DNA of 64,000 nucleotides. Source: Pseudoalteromonas viridis. GTDB taxonomy: Bacteria > Pseudomonadota > Gammaproteobacteria > Enterobacterales > Alteromonadaceae. The notes under the pieces are model-generated. The model did no database searches and had not been told where the DNA came from. It saw only the letters and a list, made by a program, of their open reading frames with translations. The translations under genes and the position numbers were made by a program. Within the stretch, counting starts at the first letter, position 1, and every line of letters begins with the position of its first letter. The DNA is taken from assembly GCF_017742995.1 (NCBI RefSeq), contig NZ_CP072426.1, positions 434,001 to 498,000 on the forward strand. The letters run 5' to 3'. Below are positions 46,784-54,307 of this stretch, in pieces.

Positions 46784-46983
46784 ATTTATCCCTTTTTAAA
46801 GTAGTTATATTTTTAATCAAATGTAAGTAAACAGCTTTTGCGCCACAGCTCCAACCGTCTACCCATTAAAAAACATCAACAAAGTTAAGCACAAACACGG
46901 AAAGTTACAAATAATGTTATTTCGCCGCATTTATCTTAACCCCAATATCAATTAAAGGTACATTTAACTGTAACAATAACAGA

Positions 46984-47006
46984 AAATCATCAAACATGAA
47001 TGATTT
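46984..47006. promoter_or_regulatory. Dyad upstream of the TonB-dependent receptor
   Basis: AAATCAT-N9-ATGATTT, a perfect 7-bp inverted repeat about 40 bp before the receptor start. It does not match a Fur box well. Possible operator for substrate- or metal-dependent control. Confidence 0.3.
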
Positions 47007-47045
47007 CTTAACGAGTCAAAGCAGATAATTTAGGGTTAGCAGTAC

Positions 47046-48893
47046 ATGATCCAGTTTTTACTTTTATCCACGATCGCGGCGCAAGGCAGCGCCATTGAAA
47101 CAATTGAAGTAATTGGCGGTAAAAATTTACTAGCCTCAGATTCATTTACAAACGTTAACATTGAACATGTTGGCAAGGACGACTTACATGGCGCGAGCAA
47201 TACGATTGCAGATTGGGTTGTTCAGATCCCGGGAGTCTCGTTGAATGGCCAGGGAGGCCTCTATCAGAGCTACAGCATCCGGGGCCTGAGCCGCTGGCGG
47301 GTGAGAACTGAAGTCAACGGTATTGTGTTGCTCACTGACCGACGCGCAGGTAACTCAGCCTCATTTATCGACCCAGGCTTGTTACAACTGGCCAGTGTGC
47401 AAAAAGGCCCGGCAGCTATGTTATACGGCTCTGAGGCCATCGGCGGCGTCATAGCCATGACCTCAGTTCAGGGTGAACAAGATACACTGGAGCTGGGTGT
47501 CGAAGACACTGGTAACGGGCGACATATCCTTGCCATCACAGGTAAAGAAAACTATAACCTGGCATTTGCATATCGAAAGAAGGACAGCAGTCATGCGCCC
47601 AATGGCGACAGGCTTAACAATGGCTTTGAGCAATTTTCCTCCAGTTTCCGATATAAACACCAACTGGCAGATGATATTGAGCTGAATATGTCATGGCTTC
47701 CTTCTGTTAGTAAAGATGTTGGAAAGAACAGTGTCACTTTTCCTGAAAGTCAAGTTGCAATGTACCCGGAAGACTTACACAGCCTGGCACAAGTGTCCGT
47801 CAAATCTGAGCAGTGGCTGGTCAATGTTTTTCATCATTACCAAAACTGGGACAGTGATGTGCTACGCATAGGCAAAAGACAAAATCTGACTGAATATCAA
47901 TCGCACACGCTTGGCGCAAACCTGTACCAGGAATTTAGCTGGAATAAACTGCCAATGCGCGCAGGCCTTGATTGGACTGCAAGGCGTGGCGTTTCTATCA
48001 CCGATCAGGAAACGAACTTCAAAATGACTGCCGATCCGGCTTTCAATACTTTGCTGGATGGACAACAAGATAACTTTGCAGCATTTATTAACGGGATCTG
48101 GGAACAGCAAAGCTGGCGAGCAGATTTTGGCGCTCGCTTTGATCACTTCACGGCCAGCAACTTTGGGGTTAGTAAATCCGACAACCACCTTAGTCATAGC
48201 CTTGGTTTAACCAGGCAGTGGCAGGCGCACAGCGTATCGCTCAACTATGCTAATGCATTCAGGTTTCCAACTCTGACGGAACTGTACTTTAATGGAGTCA
48301 CGCCACGAGGCAACACACTAGGCAACCCGCAACTTGACCCGGAAACCAGTAAGGGGCTGGAACTGACTTACCGCGTTGACAGCCAACTAGCCAAAACTAC
48401 CCTGAATGTGTTCCATACGCGCCTGGATGACTACATAGAGCGTGTTAAACTGGCATCAGGTGACAGAACCTACTTAAACCTCGATCAGGCAAGTATATCT
48501 GGCGCTGAAATATCAACCCAAATTGAACTAAGCGATGCGCTGTCTTATACACTGGGATACACACATCAGAAAGGCAAAAGTAACACAGGTGAGTATTTGT
48601 CGGATATCGCGCCGCGCAAGTTGAGTCTATCCGGGCGCTATGCATGGCAGTCATTTGAGTTTAAAAGTGCGCTCAACTATCAACTGGCAAAGCATCAGCC
48701 GGGCTCAGGTGAAACGGACCTGGACAAAAGCCTTGTGGTAGATCTCAACATGAACTGGTTTATGGATGAACACTGGACGCTGCGTGCGGGCGTGTTAAAT
48801 CTGTTCAACCGCCTTCACAAAACGACCGCAGACGAAGATGCACCTTTTCATACCGAACGTACTATCAAATTTGATGTCAGCTGGACCATCTAA
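47046..48893 (+). CDS. TonB-dependent outer-membrane receptor
   Basis: A 615-residue TonB-dependent receptor. A short signal (MIQFLLLSTIAAQGSA) is followed by a TonB-box-like ETIEVIG, the plug domain (about 25-135: ADWVVQIPGVSLNGQGGLYQ, YSIRGLSRWRVRTEVNG, GPAAMLYGSEAIGGVI) and a 22-strand barrel ending in KFDVSWTI. It resembles the haem/vitamin/siderophore group generally; the ligand cannot be read. The gap upstream has a dyad but no obvious Fur box. A cytochrome b562-like gene converges on it. Confidence 0.9.
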   Translation: MIQFLLLSTIAAQGSAIETIEVIGGKNLLASDSFTNVNIEHVGKDDLHGASNTIADWVVQIPGVSLNGQGGLYQSYSIRGLSRWRVRTEVNGIVLLTDRRAGNSASFIDPGLLQLASVQKGPAAMLYGSEAIGGVIAMTSVQGEQDTLELGVEDTGNGRHILAITGKENYNLAFAYRKKDSSHAPNGDRLNNGFEQFSSSFRYKHQLADDIELNMSWLPSVSKDVGKNSVTFPESQVAMYPEDLHSLAQVSVKSEQWLVNVFHHYQNWDSDVLRIGKRQNLTEYQSHTLGANLYQEFSWNKLPMRAGLDWTARRGVSITDQETNFKMTADPAFNTLLDGQQDNFAAFINGIWEQQSWRADFGARFDHFTASNFGVSKSDNHLSHSLGLTRQWQAHSVSLNYANAFRFPTLTELYFNGVTPRGNTLGNPQLDPETSKGLELTYRVDSQLAKTTLNVFHTRLDDYIERVKLASGDRTYLNLDQASISGAEISTQIELSDALSYTLGYTHQKGKSNTGEYLSDIAPRKLSLSGRYAWQSFEFKSALNYQLAKHQPGSGETDLDKSLVVDLNMNWFMDEHWTLRAGVLNLFNRLHKTTADEDAPFHTERTIKFDVSWTI

Positions 48894-48904
48894 ACACTAA
48901 GTGC

Positions 48905-48934
48905 GGAGAATGGTGTTATCACACGCCATTCTCC
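48905..48934. terminator. Hairpin terminator between receptor and cytochrome b562-like gene
   Basis: GGAGAATGGTGT pairs with ACGCCATTCTCC (12 bp, one G-U pair) around a TATCAC loop, between two converging stops. Only a short AATTT tail follows. Confidence 0.65.
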
Positions 48935-48960
48935 AATTTGAGCAAACCCCTTAAGGCTCG

Positions 48961-49356
48961 CTATTTACCGAATAAAAGCTCCCAAAAACCCGGCGGTTCG
49001 TGTAATTCATGGTACTCTTTTCTCAATTCATCTACCTGCTTGAGTAATTGCTTGGCCTGTTGTATTTGCGCCTGAGCGACTAAGCCTTTTGCCTCACGAA
49101 TAACCTCAGACACCTTGTCCAGCCCTTGCAGCGATTGTGATTTTACATCCGCTTTAAATTGATGTTGTTTACTCTGTTGGAGCAACGTTAGCATGGTGTC
49201 CAGATGCCTGTTGACCTCCTTCGCTTGCTGGGCTTCCATTGCTTGTTTGTATGCGTGCCCCATGTTTTTCATGGTCTGGTTCAGATCCTGGCCCTGCTGC
49301 GCACTTACCACCTGGGCAAAACACACAGAAAAAAGAAATATTATCAAGCGTCTCAT
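48961..49356 (-). CDS. Periplasmic cytochrome b562-like helical protein
   Basis: A 131-residue exported protein: signal peptide MRRLIIFLFSVCFAQVVSA then about 110 mostly helical residues. The layout and the C-terminal VDELRKEYHELHEPPGFW resemble cytochrome b562 (CybC), whose haem ligands are a Met near the start and a His in the last helix; candidates here are a Met in QTMKNMGHAYKQ and the His in EYHELHE. Haem binding is inferred, not proven. It lies between the TonB receptor and a binding-protein gene and reads divergently from the latter. Confidence 0.75.
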   Translation of the reverse strand: MRRLIIFLFSVCFAQVVSAQQGQDLNQTMKNMGHAYKQAMEAQQAKEVNRHLDTMLTLLQQSKQHQFKADVKSQSLQGLDKVSEVIREAKGLVAQAQIQQAKQLLKQVDELRKEYHELHEPPGFWELLFGK

Positions 49357-49438
49357 TTTTCCCCCTCTATCAAGAATGGGCTAGTATATAAGTTAAAGTG
49401 CAACAAAAAAACTGTTCGACTTGTCATTGAGGAGCACA

Positions 49439-50491
49439 ATGAAACAAATAATCACACCCGTTGTACTGCTGCTCTTCGTTACTTTTACAGGCTTTGCACA
49501 AACCATCTCTGTCACCTTTATCAATCCGGGTAATAAGCAAGCGAATCCAACAGGCGCATTTTGGCATAACGTCACAAAGGTCATGGAGGCCGCCGCGCAA
49601 GACCTCGACATTGAACTCACTACCCTGTACGCAGAGAGAAATCATATTGATATGAAGAAGCTGGCGCAGCAAGCCCTCAGCTCCCCTGCCGATTACCTGA
49701 TCCTGGTTGACGAAAAAGGCGTCATAACGGACGCCTTATTGACGGTCCCGGGTGAGCATAAGCGCATAGCATTTCTGCTCAACAGCCCGGATAAACTCGC
49801 ACTAAAGCGCATTGCAGCGAAAGGGATTGGTGTGCTTGGTTCAGTTACGCCGGACAATTATCAAGCCGGCAGGATACTTGCAAAATTGCTGCATGAATCT
49901 CTCCCCGAGGGCAACAGACAAGCCACAAACAGACATGTCATGTTAGCGCTGCTCGGTGATGTCGCTACCAACGCCGCGATTGAACGCGAACAGGGCCTGC
50001 TTGGCTACACCAACCGCACCTATGGCGTCAACTTAGTTGAGCGAGTTGATGCACAATGGTCCGAACAAAATGCCTACGAATTGGCCAGCGGGTTGCTGCA
50101 AAGGTTTCCAGACACCCGTCTGATCTGGTGCGCAAACGATGCAATCGCCACTGGCGCAGCACGTGCCGCCACTGATCTTAAACTCAGAGACCAATTACAT
50201 ATCGGCGGTATCAATTGGGATCAGGGTCATGAAAATGTCATTGATATTTCACTGGGCGGCCATGTGCTGTTAGGTGGCTATTTACTGACAGAGATTAGAA
50301 AATTCCACAACCGCAAGATCAGTGCTATCGGCGAGCAAAAAATTGCTATTTTTCAGCCATATTCTGAAAATTTCAGACCTTTATACCAGGCTATCCATGG
50401 CACTGGCTTGAACAAGATTGACTTTAAGCAGTTCACAACAGGCGACCAAAGTTACAGTATTAAGACACTGAATCAGCAATTAAAATTTTAA
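49439..50491 (+). CDS. Second orphan periplasmic binding protein (LuxP/sugar-binding type)
   Basis: A 350-residue exported protein with signal MKQIITPVVLLLFVTFTGFAQ and a type I periplasmic binding fold: SVTFINPGNKQANPTGAFWH, a lobe-crossing HVMLALLGDVATNAAIEREQG, DTRLIWCANDAIATGAARAA and IGGINWDQGHENV. It is related in length and layout to the protein at 11680-12768. No permease or ATPase gene is near, so it too may be a sensor partner. ATG 49439 has a perfect GAGGAG site; the in-frame TTG at 49421 is unlikely. Confidence 0.85.
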   Translation: MKQIITPVVLLLFVTFTGFAQTISVTFINPGNKQANPTGAFWHNVTKVMEAAAQDLDIELTTLYAERNHIDMKKLAQQALSSPADYLILVDEKGVITDALLTVPGEHKRIAFLLNSPDKLALKRIAAKGIGVLGSVTPDNYQAGRILAKLLHESLPEGNRQATNRHVMLALLGDVATNAAIEREQGLLGYTNRTYGVNLVERVDAQWSEQNAYELASGLLQRFPDTRLIWCANDAIATGAARAATDLKLRDQLHIGGINWDQGHENVIDISLGGHVLLGGYLLTEIRKFHNRKISAIGEQKIAIFQPYSENFRPLYQAIHGTGLNKIDFKQFTTGDQSYSIKTLNQQLKF

Positions 50492-50680
50492 TTTTTTTAT
50501 TCTGCTTCTGAAAAATAAAATACCAGTTTAGTTGCATTTGCAACAAACATCAATCTACAAAACCTGCCCACAGAGTATAAATTTTGCACAGCGCAATTTT
50601 CCTTATTTTTTCATTATTGACAGCGTTGACATTCCCTGTTTTAGTTATAAGGGTTAACAACATGTAATATAGGTAAACTT

Positions 50681-52324
50681 ATGAAAACCAAAGTTCTAAC
50701 AAGCGTAAAGTACTCATTGCTCGCACTGGGCGTCACAGCTGCACTCGGTACAGCACAAGCCGCAGAGACGCAGCGCGTCATTGTCACAGTTAAAGATTCA
50801 GCAGTCGCCAACACGTTGCCGATGCGCGTCTCTGAGGCTGAGCTTGCTCAGTTCAAAGCACAGGAGCTTGCCAGCGTTGCTACTCAGGCGAATGCGCAAG
50901 CTATCGAGACCCTGCCCAGTGTCAATGCTGTTGTCATGGAACTAACTCCTGAACAACTCATTGAACTGGAAGCAAGTGGCAGTATTGAGTCTATTGAAGT
51001 CGACCCTAAGCGCTATTTGCCGGAAGTGATCAGCGAATCAGTTGTACCGTATGCAGAATCGGTTCCATATGGCATTAACATGGTACAGGCGAACCTGGTC
51101 AGCGATGCCAGCGCGGGTAACAAAAAAGTGTGTATCATGGACACAGGTTATACACGCGGCCACCCTGACCTTCCCAGCACAGGCATCACCGGAAATGACG
51201 GTCATGGCTCGTATAACACTGGAAACTGGTATCAGGACGGCAACGGACACGGTACACACGTAGCCGGTACCATTGCGGCGCTTGGTGGCAACGGACAAGG
51301 TGTGGTAGGCGTCAACCCATCAGGTCAGCTTGGTTTACATATCGTTAAGGTCTTTAATGACCAGGGCAACTGGGCATATGGCTCAGATCTGATCAAGGCG
51401 ATTGAGCAATGTGAAGCCGCTGGTGCAGATGTGACCAGCATGAGCTTAGGTGGCAGTGGCAGCTCAAGTGCAGAACGTAACGCGTTTGCATCAAGCGCAC
51501 AGCGCGGCATGCTCCACATTGCTGCTGCGGGTAATGGCTCAAACAGCTCATTCAGCTATCCGGCATCTTATGACGCCGTGGTATCTGTCGCAGCCGTAGA
51601 CAGCTCTGAGCGCGTCGCCTCTTTCTCACAATACAATAGTCAGGTAGAAATTGCCGGCCCAGGCGTAGGCGTTAACTCAACATGGAATGACAACCGCTAC
51701 AAGAGCATCAGTGGTACGTCAATGGCAACGCCTCATGTATCTGGCGTAGCTGCACTGGTTTGGAGTAACTTCCCGCAATGTAGTGCTGCTCAGATCCGCT
51801 CTGCCCTGAACGCCACAGCAAAAGACAAGGGCTCGGCCGGACGCGATAACTACTATGGTCATGGTATCGTACAGGCAAAAGCCGCTTATGATTACCTGGT
51901 CAACGCCGGATGTAGCGATCAGCCTGTTCTGGTTGCAGACTTCAGCGCCACGCCAAACGGCTTGAGCGTTCAGTTTAGCAACAAGTCTAGCTCAGGTACT
52001 TACAGCTGGAACTTCGGTGATGGTAACACCAGTGCTCAAACCAGTCCAAGCCATACTTACGCACAAGCCGGCACTTATAGTGTTACCCTGACAGTGACAG
52101 GCGCAAACAACAAAACCGCGTCGAAAAGTCTTAATGTTACGGTTACAGATGGTAGCAACGGCGGCGGTTGTAGTGGTGTAGAAGCCTGGAGTGCAGGTAC
52201 TTATTACAGCACTGGCGACAAAGTATCGTACAGCGGCTATGAATATCAGGCGACCTGGTGGTCACTAGGTGCACGCCCTGATATCTTCAGCAATGTATGG
52301 CGCAAAGGCGCACAATGTAAATAA
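50681..52324 (+). CDS. Secreted subtilisin-like serine protease with PKD and chitin-binding-like domain
   Basis: A 547-residue secreted S8 protease. Domains: signal peptide 1-27 (ALGTAQA), inhibitor I9-type propeptide about 30-110, catalytic domain about 125-408, PKD domain about 416-490 and a C-terminal CBM5/12-like module about 497-547 (VEAWSAGTYYSTGDKVSY). The triad is clear: Asp154 in CIMDTGY, His190 in GHGTHVAGT, Ser347 in SGTSMATPHVSG, with oxyanion Asn285 in AAAGNGS. The tail suggests a role on particulate or chitin-containing material. It stands alone and ends in a hairpin. Confidence 0.94.
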   Translation: MKTKVLTSVKYSLLALGVTAALGTAQAAETQRVIVTVKDSAVANTLPMRVSEAELAQFKAQELASVATQANAQAIETLPSVNAVVMELTPEQLIELEASGSIESIEVDPKRYLPEVISESVVPYAESVPYGINMVQANLVSDASAGNKKVCIMDTGYTRGHPDLPSTGITGNDGHGSYNTGNWYQDGNGHGTHVAGTIAALGGNGQGVVGVNPSGQLGLHIVKVFNDQGNWAYGSDLIKAIEQCEAAGADVTSMSLGGSGSSSAERNAFASSAQRGMLHIAAAGNGSNSSFSYPASYDAVVSVAAVDSSERVASFSQYNSQVEIAGPGVGVNSTWNDNRYKSISGTSMATPHVSGVAALVWSNFPQCSAAQIRSALNATAKDKGSAGRDNYYGHGIVQAKAAYDYLVNAGCSDQPVLVADFSATPNGLSVQFSNKSSSGTYSWNFGDGNTSAQTSPSHTYAQAGTYSVTLTVTGANNKTASKSLNVTVTDGSNGGGCSGVEAWSAGTYYSTGDKVSYSGYEYQATWWSLGARPDIFSNVWRKGAQCK

Positions 52325-52366
52325 ACCAGTATCAAGACAGCGCTCAGGGATGAGGTTGTCGCATCG

Positions 52367-52392
52367 GGAGCAAGCAAAATGCTTGCTCCTTT
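52367..52392 (+). terminator. Terminator after the S8 protease
   Basis: GGAGCAAGC / GCTTGCTCC, 9-bp stem, AAAAT loop, short TTT tail that runs into the end of the reverse EamA gene. Confidence 0.7.
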
Positions 52393-53206
52393 AATACAAA
52401 GAGAGTGTCCCTGCCAGAATGACAGTAATACTAAACCATTGGTAACCTTTTAGTCTTTCCTTATAAAAATAGACACCCAGTAATGCCGCACTGGAAATAC
52501 CAATGGCACGCTTGATAGCCTCCATCACGCCCGGCTGCAACTGTTGCAAAGCGAATAACTGACATAACACAGCCACCGCAAAGGCCAGCGCTGCACACGC
52601 CCACAACCACTTCGCACTCAATAGTCGCTTAACCGATAAGGTAGGTTTAAACACCATACCGTTGATCAGCACCACAGACACCGTCAGATAAATCAAATGA
52701 AAGCTGACTTCGCTATATTGCAAGGCCTGTTTATCAAACACGATACACATACCCCAGCACAGCGCGGTTACCAACACATAGCCGGCGCCTTGTTCGCGAA
52801 TTGCCAGTCTGCCCCCTTGCAGGATAAAAGAGCCTAAAGTAATGGCGCCGAGTGCGATAATTTGCGCCTCTCCAAGCGCCTCACCTAACCACAACCAGGC
52901 AAAAGCACCAGACACCACAGGTGTAATAGACAACAAAGGCAACATCACAGCAATCTTACCCACGGCCAGGCCACGAATAAAACACACACTACCTATCGCT
53001 GCAAGCAGGCCACTGACTGTGCCCGGTACAAAGTAACCAGCCTCTGGCAACGGCGCTTGCAGCCACCCCCAGTAAATCAGATATCCGGGCAGTACCAACA
53101 AGCTGAACATAACGGACATCAGTGGGGCACTAAAGTCCTGCGCCAGCTGTTTGCGCAGAAAATCAAAGCACGCCCAGCACAACGCACTCAAAAGTGCACT
53201 CAGCAT
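52391..53206 (-). CDS. EamA/DMT-family membrane permease
   Basis: A 271-residue inner-membrane protein with ten predicted hydrophobic helices in two EamA repeats (about 1-135 and 140-271), e.g. LSALCWACFDFLRKQLAQ, VVSGAFAWLWLGEALGEAQ in repeat one and ISSAALLGVYFYKERLKGYQ in repeat two. Drug/metabolite transporters of this type move small organic molecules; substrate unknown. Its ATG lies inside the end of the kinase gene (7-base overlap, ATGCTGA), so the two should be coupled. Confidence 0.88.
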   Translation of the reverse strand: MLSALLSALCWACFDFLRKQLAQDFSAPLMSVMFSLLVLPGYLIYWGWLQAPLPEAGYFVPGTVSGLLAAIGSVCFIRGLAVGKIAVMLPLLSITPVVSGAFAWLWLGEALGEAQIIALGAITLGSFILQGGRLAIREQGAGYVLVTALCWGMCIVFDKQALQYSEVSFHLIYLTVSVVLINGMVFKPTLSVKRLLSAKWLWACAALAFAVAVLCQLFALQQLQPGVMEAIKRAIGISSAALLGVYFYKERLKGYQWFSITVILAGTLSLY

Positions 53207-54159
53207 AGCGGCTCACCAAGTTGCTTCAGGCACAATTCACTCTGACGTAACATGTAGGATGTAAGCTTTGGATGATCGGGCTTCCAGCCCAGTAAGAAAC
53301 GCTGAAAATCAGCCCAGACAAATGACCATAGCAGACGCCAGCTCTTTTCAAGCGCGTTGATTTTTGCCTCTGGCCAGTGTGTGCTCAGCGCCTTATTCAA
53401 AAATTCAAAATATTGGTCAAGACACGTTTGTGCATGCATTTCCAGCTGCGGATCACTGTATAAACTGGTCAGCAACAACATCACGTCACTGATGCCAATG
53501 CCTTTGCCAATATGCTGAAAATCGTAACCCAGCGCATCTTTACCAGAAAAAGCAAAGTTGGCCAGTTTTGCATCACCATGAATACAGGTCTGGAAGGCAC
53601 ATGTATTCAACTGACGATCTATCTCGGACGCATAGTGTTTTAACTGACCAGAAGCCATACGCGCATATTCATCCGGGCGGGTATCCAGGTGCCAATAGTT
53701 CCCTTGTACATCGGTGTCTGCCAAAGCCGGTGAAACAAGACCGACAGCATGAAAGCTTGCAAGCCATCGTAGCATCTGCTCAACCTGTTCGGGGTCTGCT
53801 TTACTGACATTGTGATACCCCTGAGCTTCAAAGTCTGTAAACACACAAACAAACACGTCCTCCTGCTGGGCCAGCGCCTTCACCTCTGGCAATGAGCAAG
53901 CATGGACATAGTGCCTGGCAGTTTGACGATAAAAGTTGAGCTCCTTGAGATAAGAGCGGTGTTTGCGGCGCAACGAATGCTGGCTTTGAGTGATATGACG
54001 ATGTGTCAGTTGCTCTGGTACTGCCGCCACTTTGGCAACGAGCGCTTCGTTCTGATAAGTGAACTTATAAATGTGACCACATCCACTCCACAGCGCCTGG
54101 CTGTGTTGTGGTTCAGGCAGCATGGCCAGGACATGGGAAATCAATGCGGTAGTTGACAT
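53200..54159 (-). CDS. APH-like small-molecule phosphotransferase
   Basis: A 319-residue protein with the aminoglycoside-phosphotransferase/choline-kinase fold. The catalytic loop is CIHGDAKLANFAF (Brenner-type HGDxxxxN) and the metal motif GYDFQHIGKGIGISDV. Upstream LVAKVAAVPE may hold the ATP lysine. It is a close relative of DUF1679/EcKinase-like enzymes; the substrate is probably a small alcohol, not a known antibiotic. Overlap with the EamA permease suggests uptake or efflux of the same compound. Confidence 0.85.
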   Translation of the reverse strand: MSTTALISHVLAMLPEPQHSQALWSGCGHIYKFTYQNEALVAKVAAVPEQLTHRHITQSQHSLRRKHRSYLKELNFYRQTARHYVHACSLPEVKALAQQEDVFVCVFTDFEAQGYHNVSKADPEQVEQMLRWLASFHAVGLVSPALADTDVQGNYWHLDTRPDEYARMASGQLKHYASEIDRQLNTCAFQTCIHGDAKLANFAFSGKDALGYDFQHIGKGIGISDVMLLLTSLYSDPQLEMHAQTCLDQYFEFLNKALSTHWPEAKINALEKSWRLLWSFVWADFQRFLLGWKPDHPKLTSYMLRQSELCLKQLGEPLC

Positions 54160-54257
54160 AGCGCTCCCTCAAATCTTTGTGACATTAAACAGTTATGCTT
54201 TTAGCAGTGTAACATGCCTGCCTTTGTCTACCCAGCCACAAAGAAATACATAAGAAC

Positions 54258-54284
54258 AAAAAAGCCCCGTATCAACGAGGCTTT
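54258..54284 (-). terminator. Terminator after fadE
   Basis: On the minus strand AAAGCCTCG / CGGGGCTTT, 9-bp stem with one G-U pair, loop TTGATA, followed by T run. It is 24 bases past the fadE stop. Confidence 0.88.
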
Positions 54285-54307
54285 AAGAGACTAACTAACA
54301 ATCCGTA

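Noticed and set aside
46784..47045. Fur box before the TonB-dependent receptor
   Set aside because: AT-rich and with one dyad, but I could not fit the GATAATGATAATCATTATC-type pattern to an acceptable degree.
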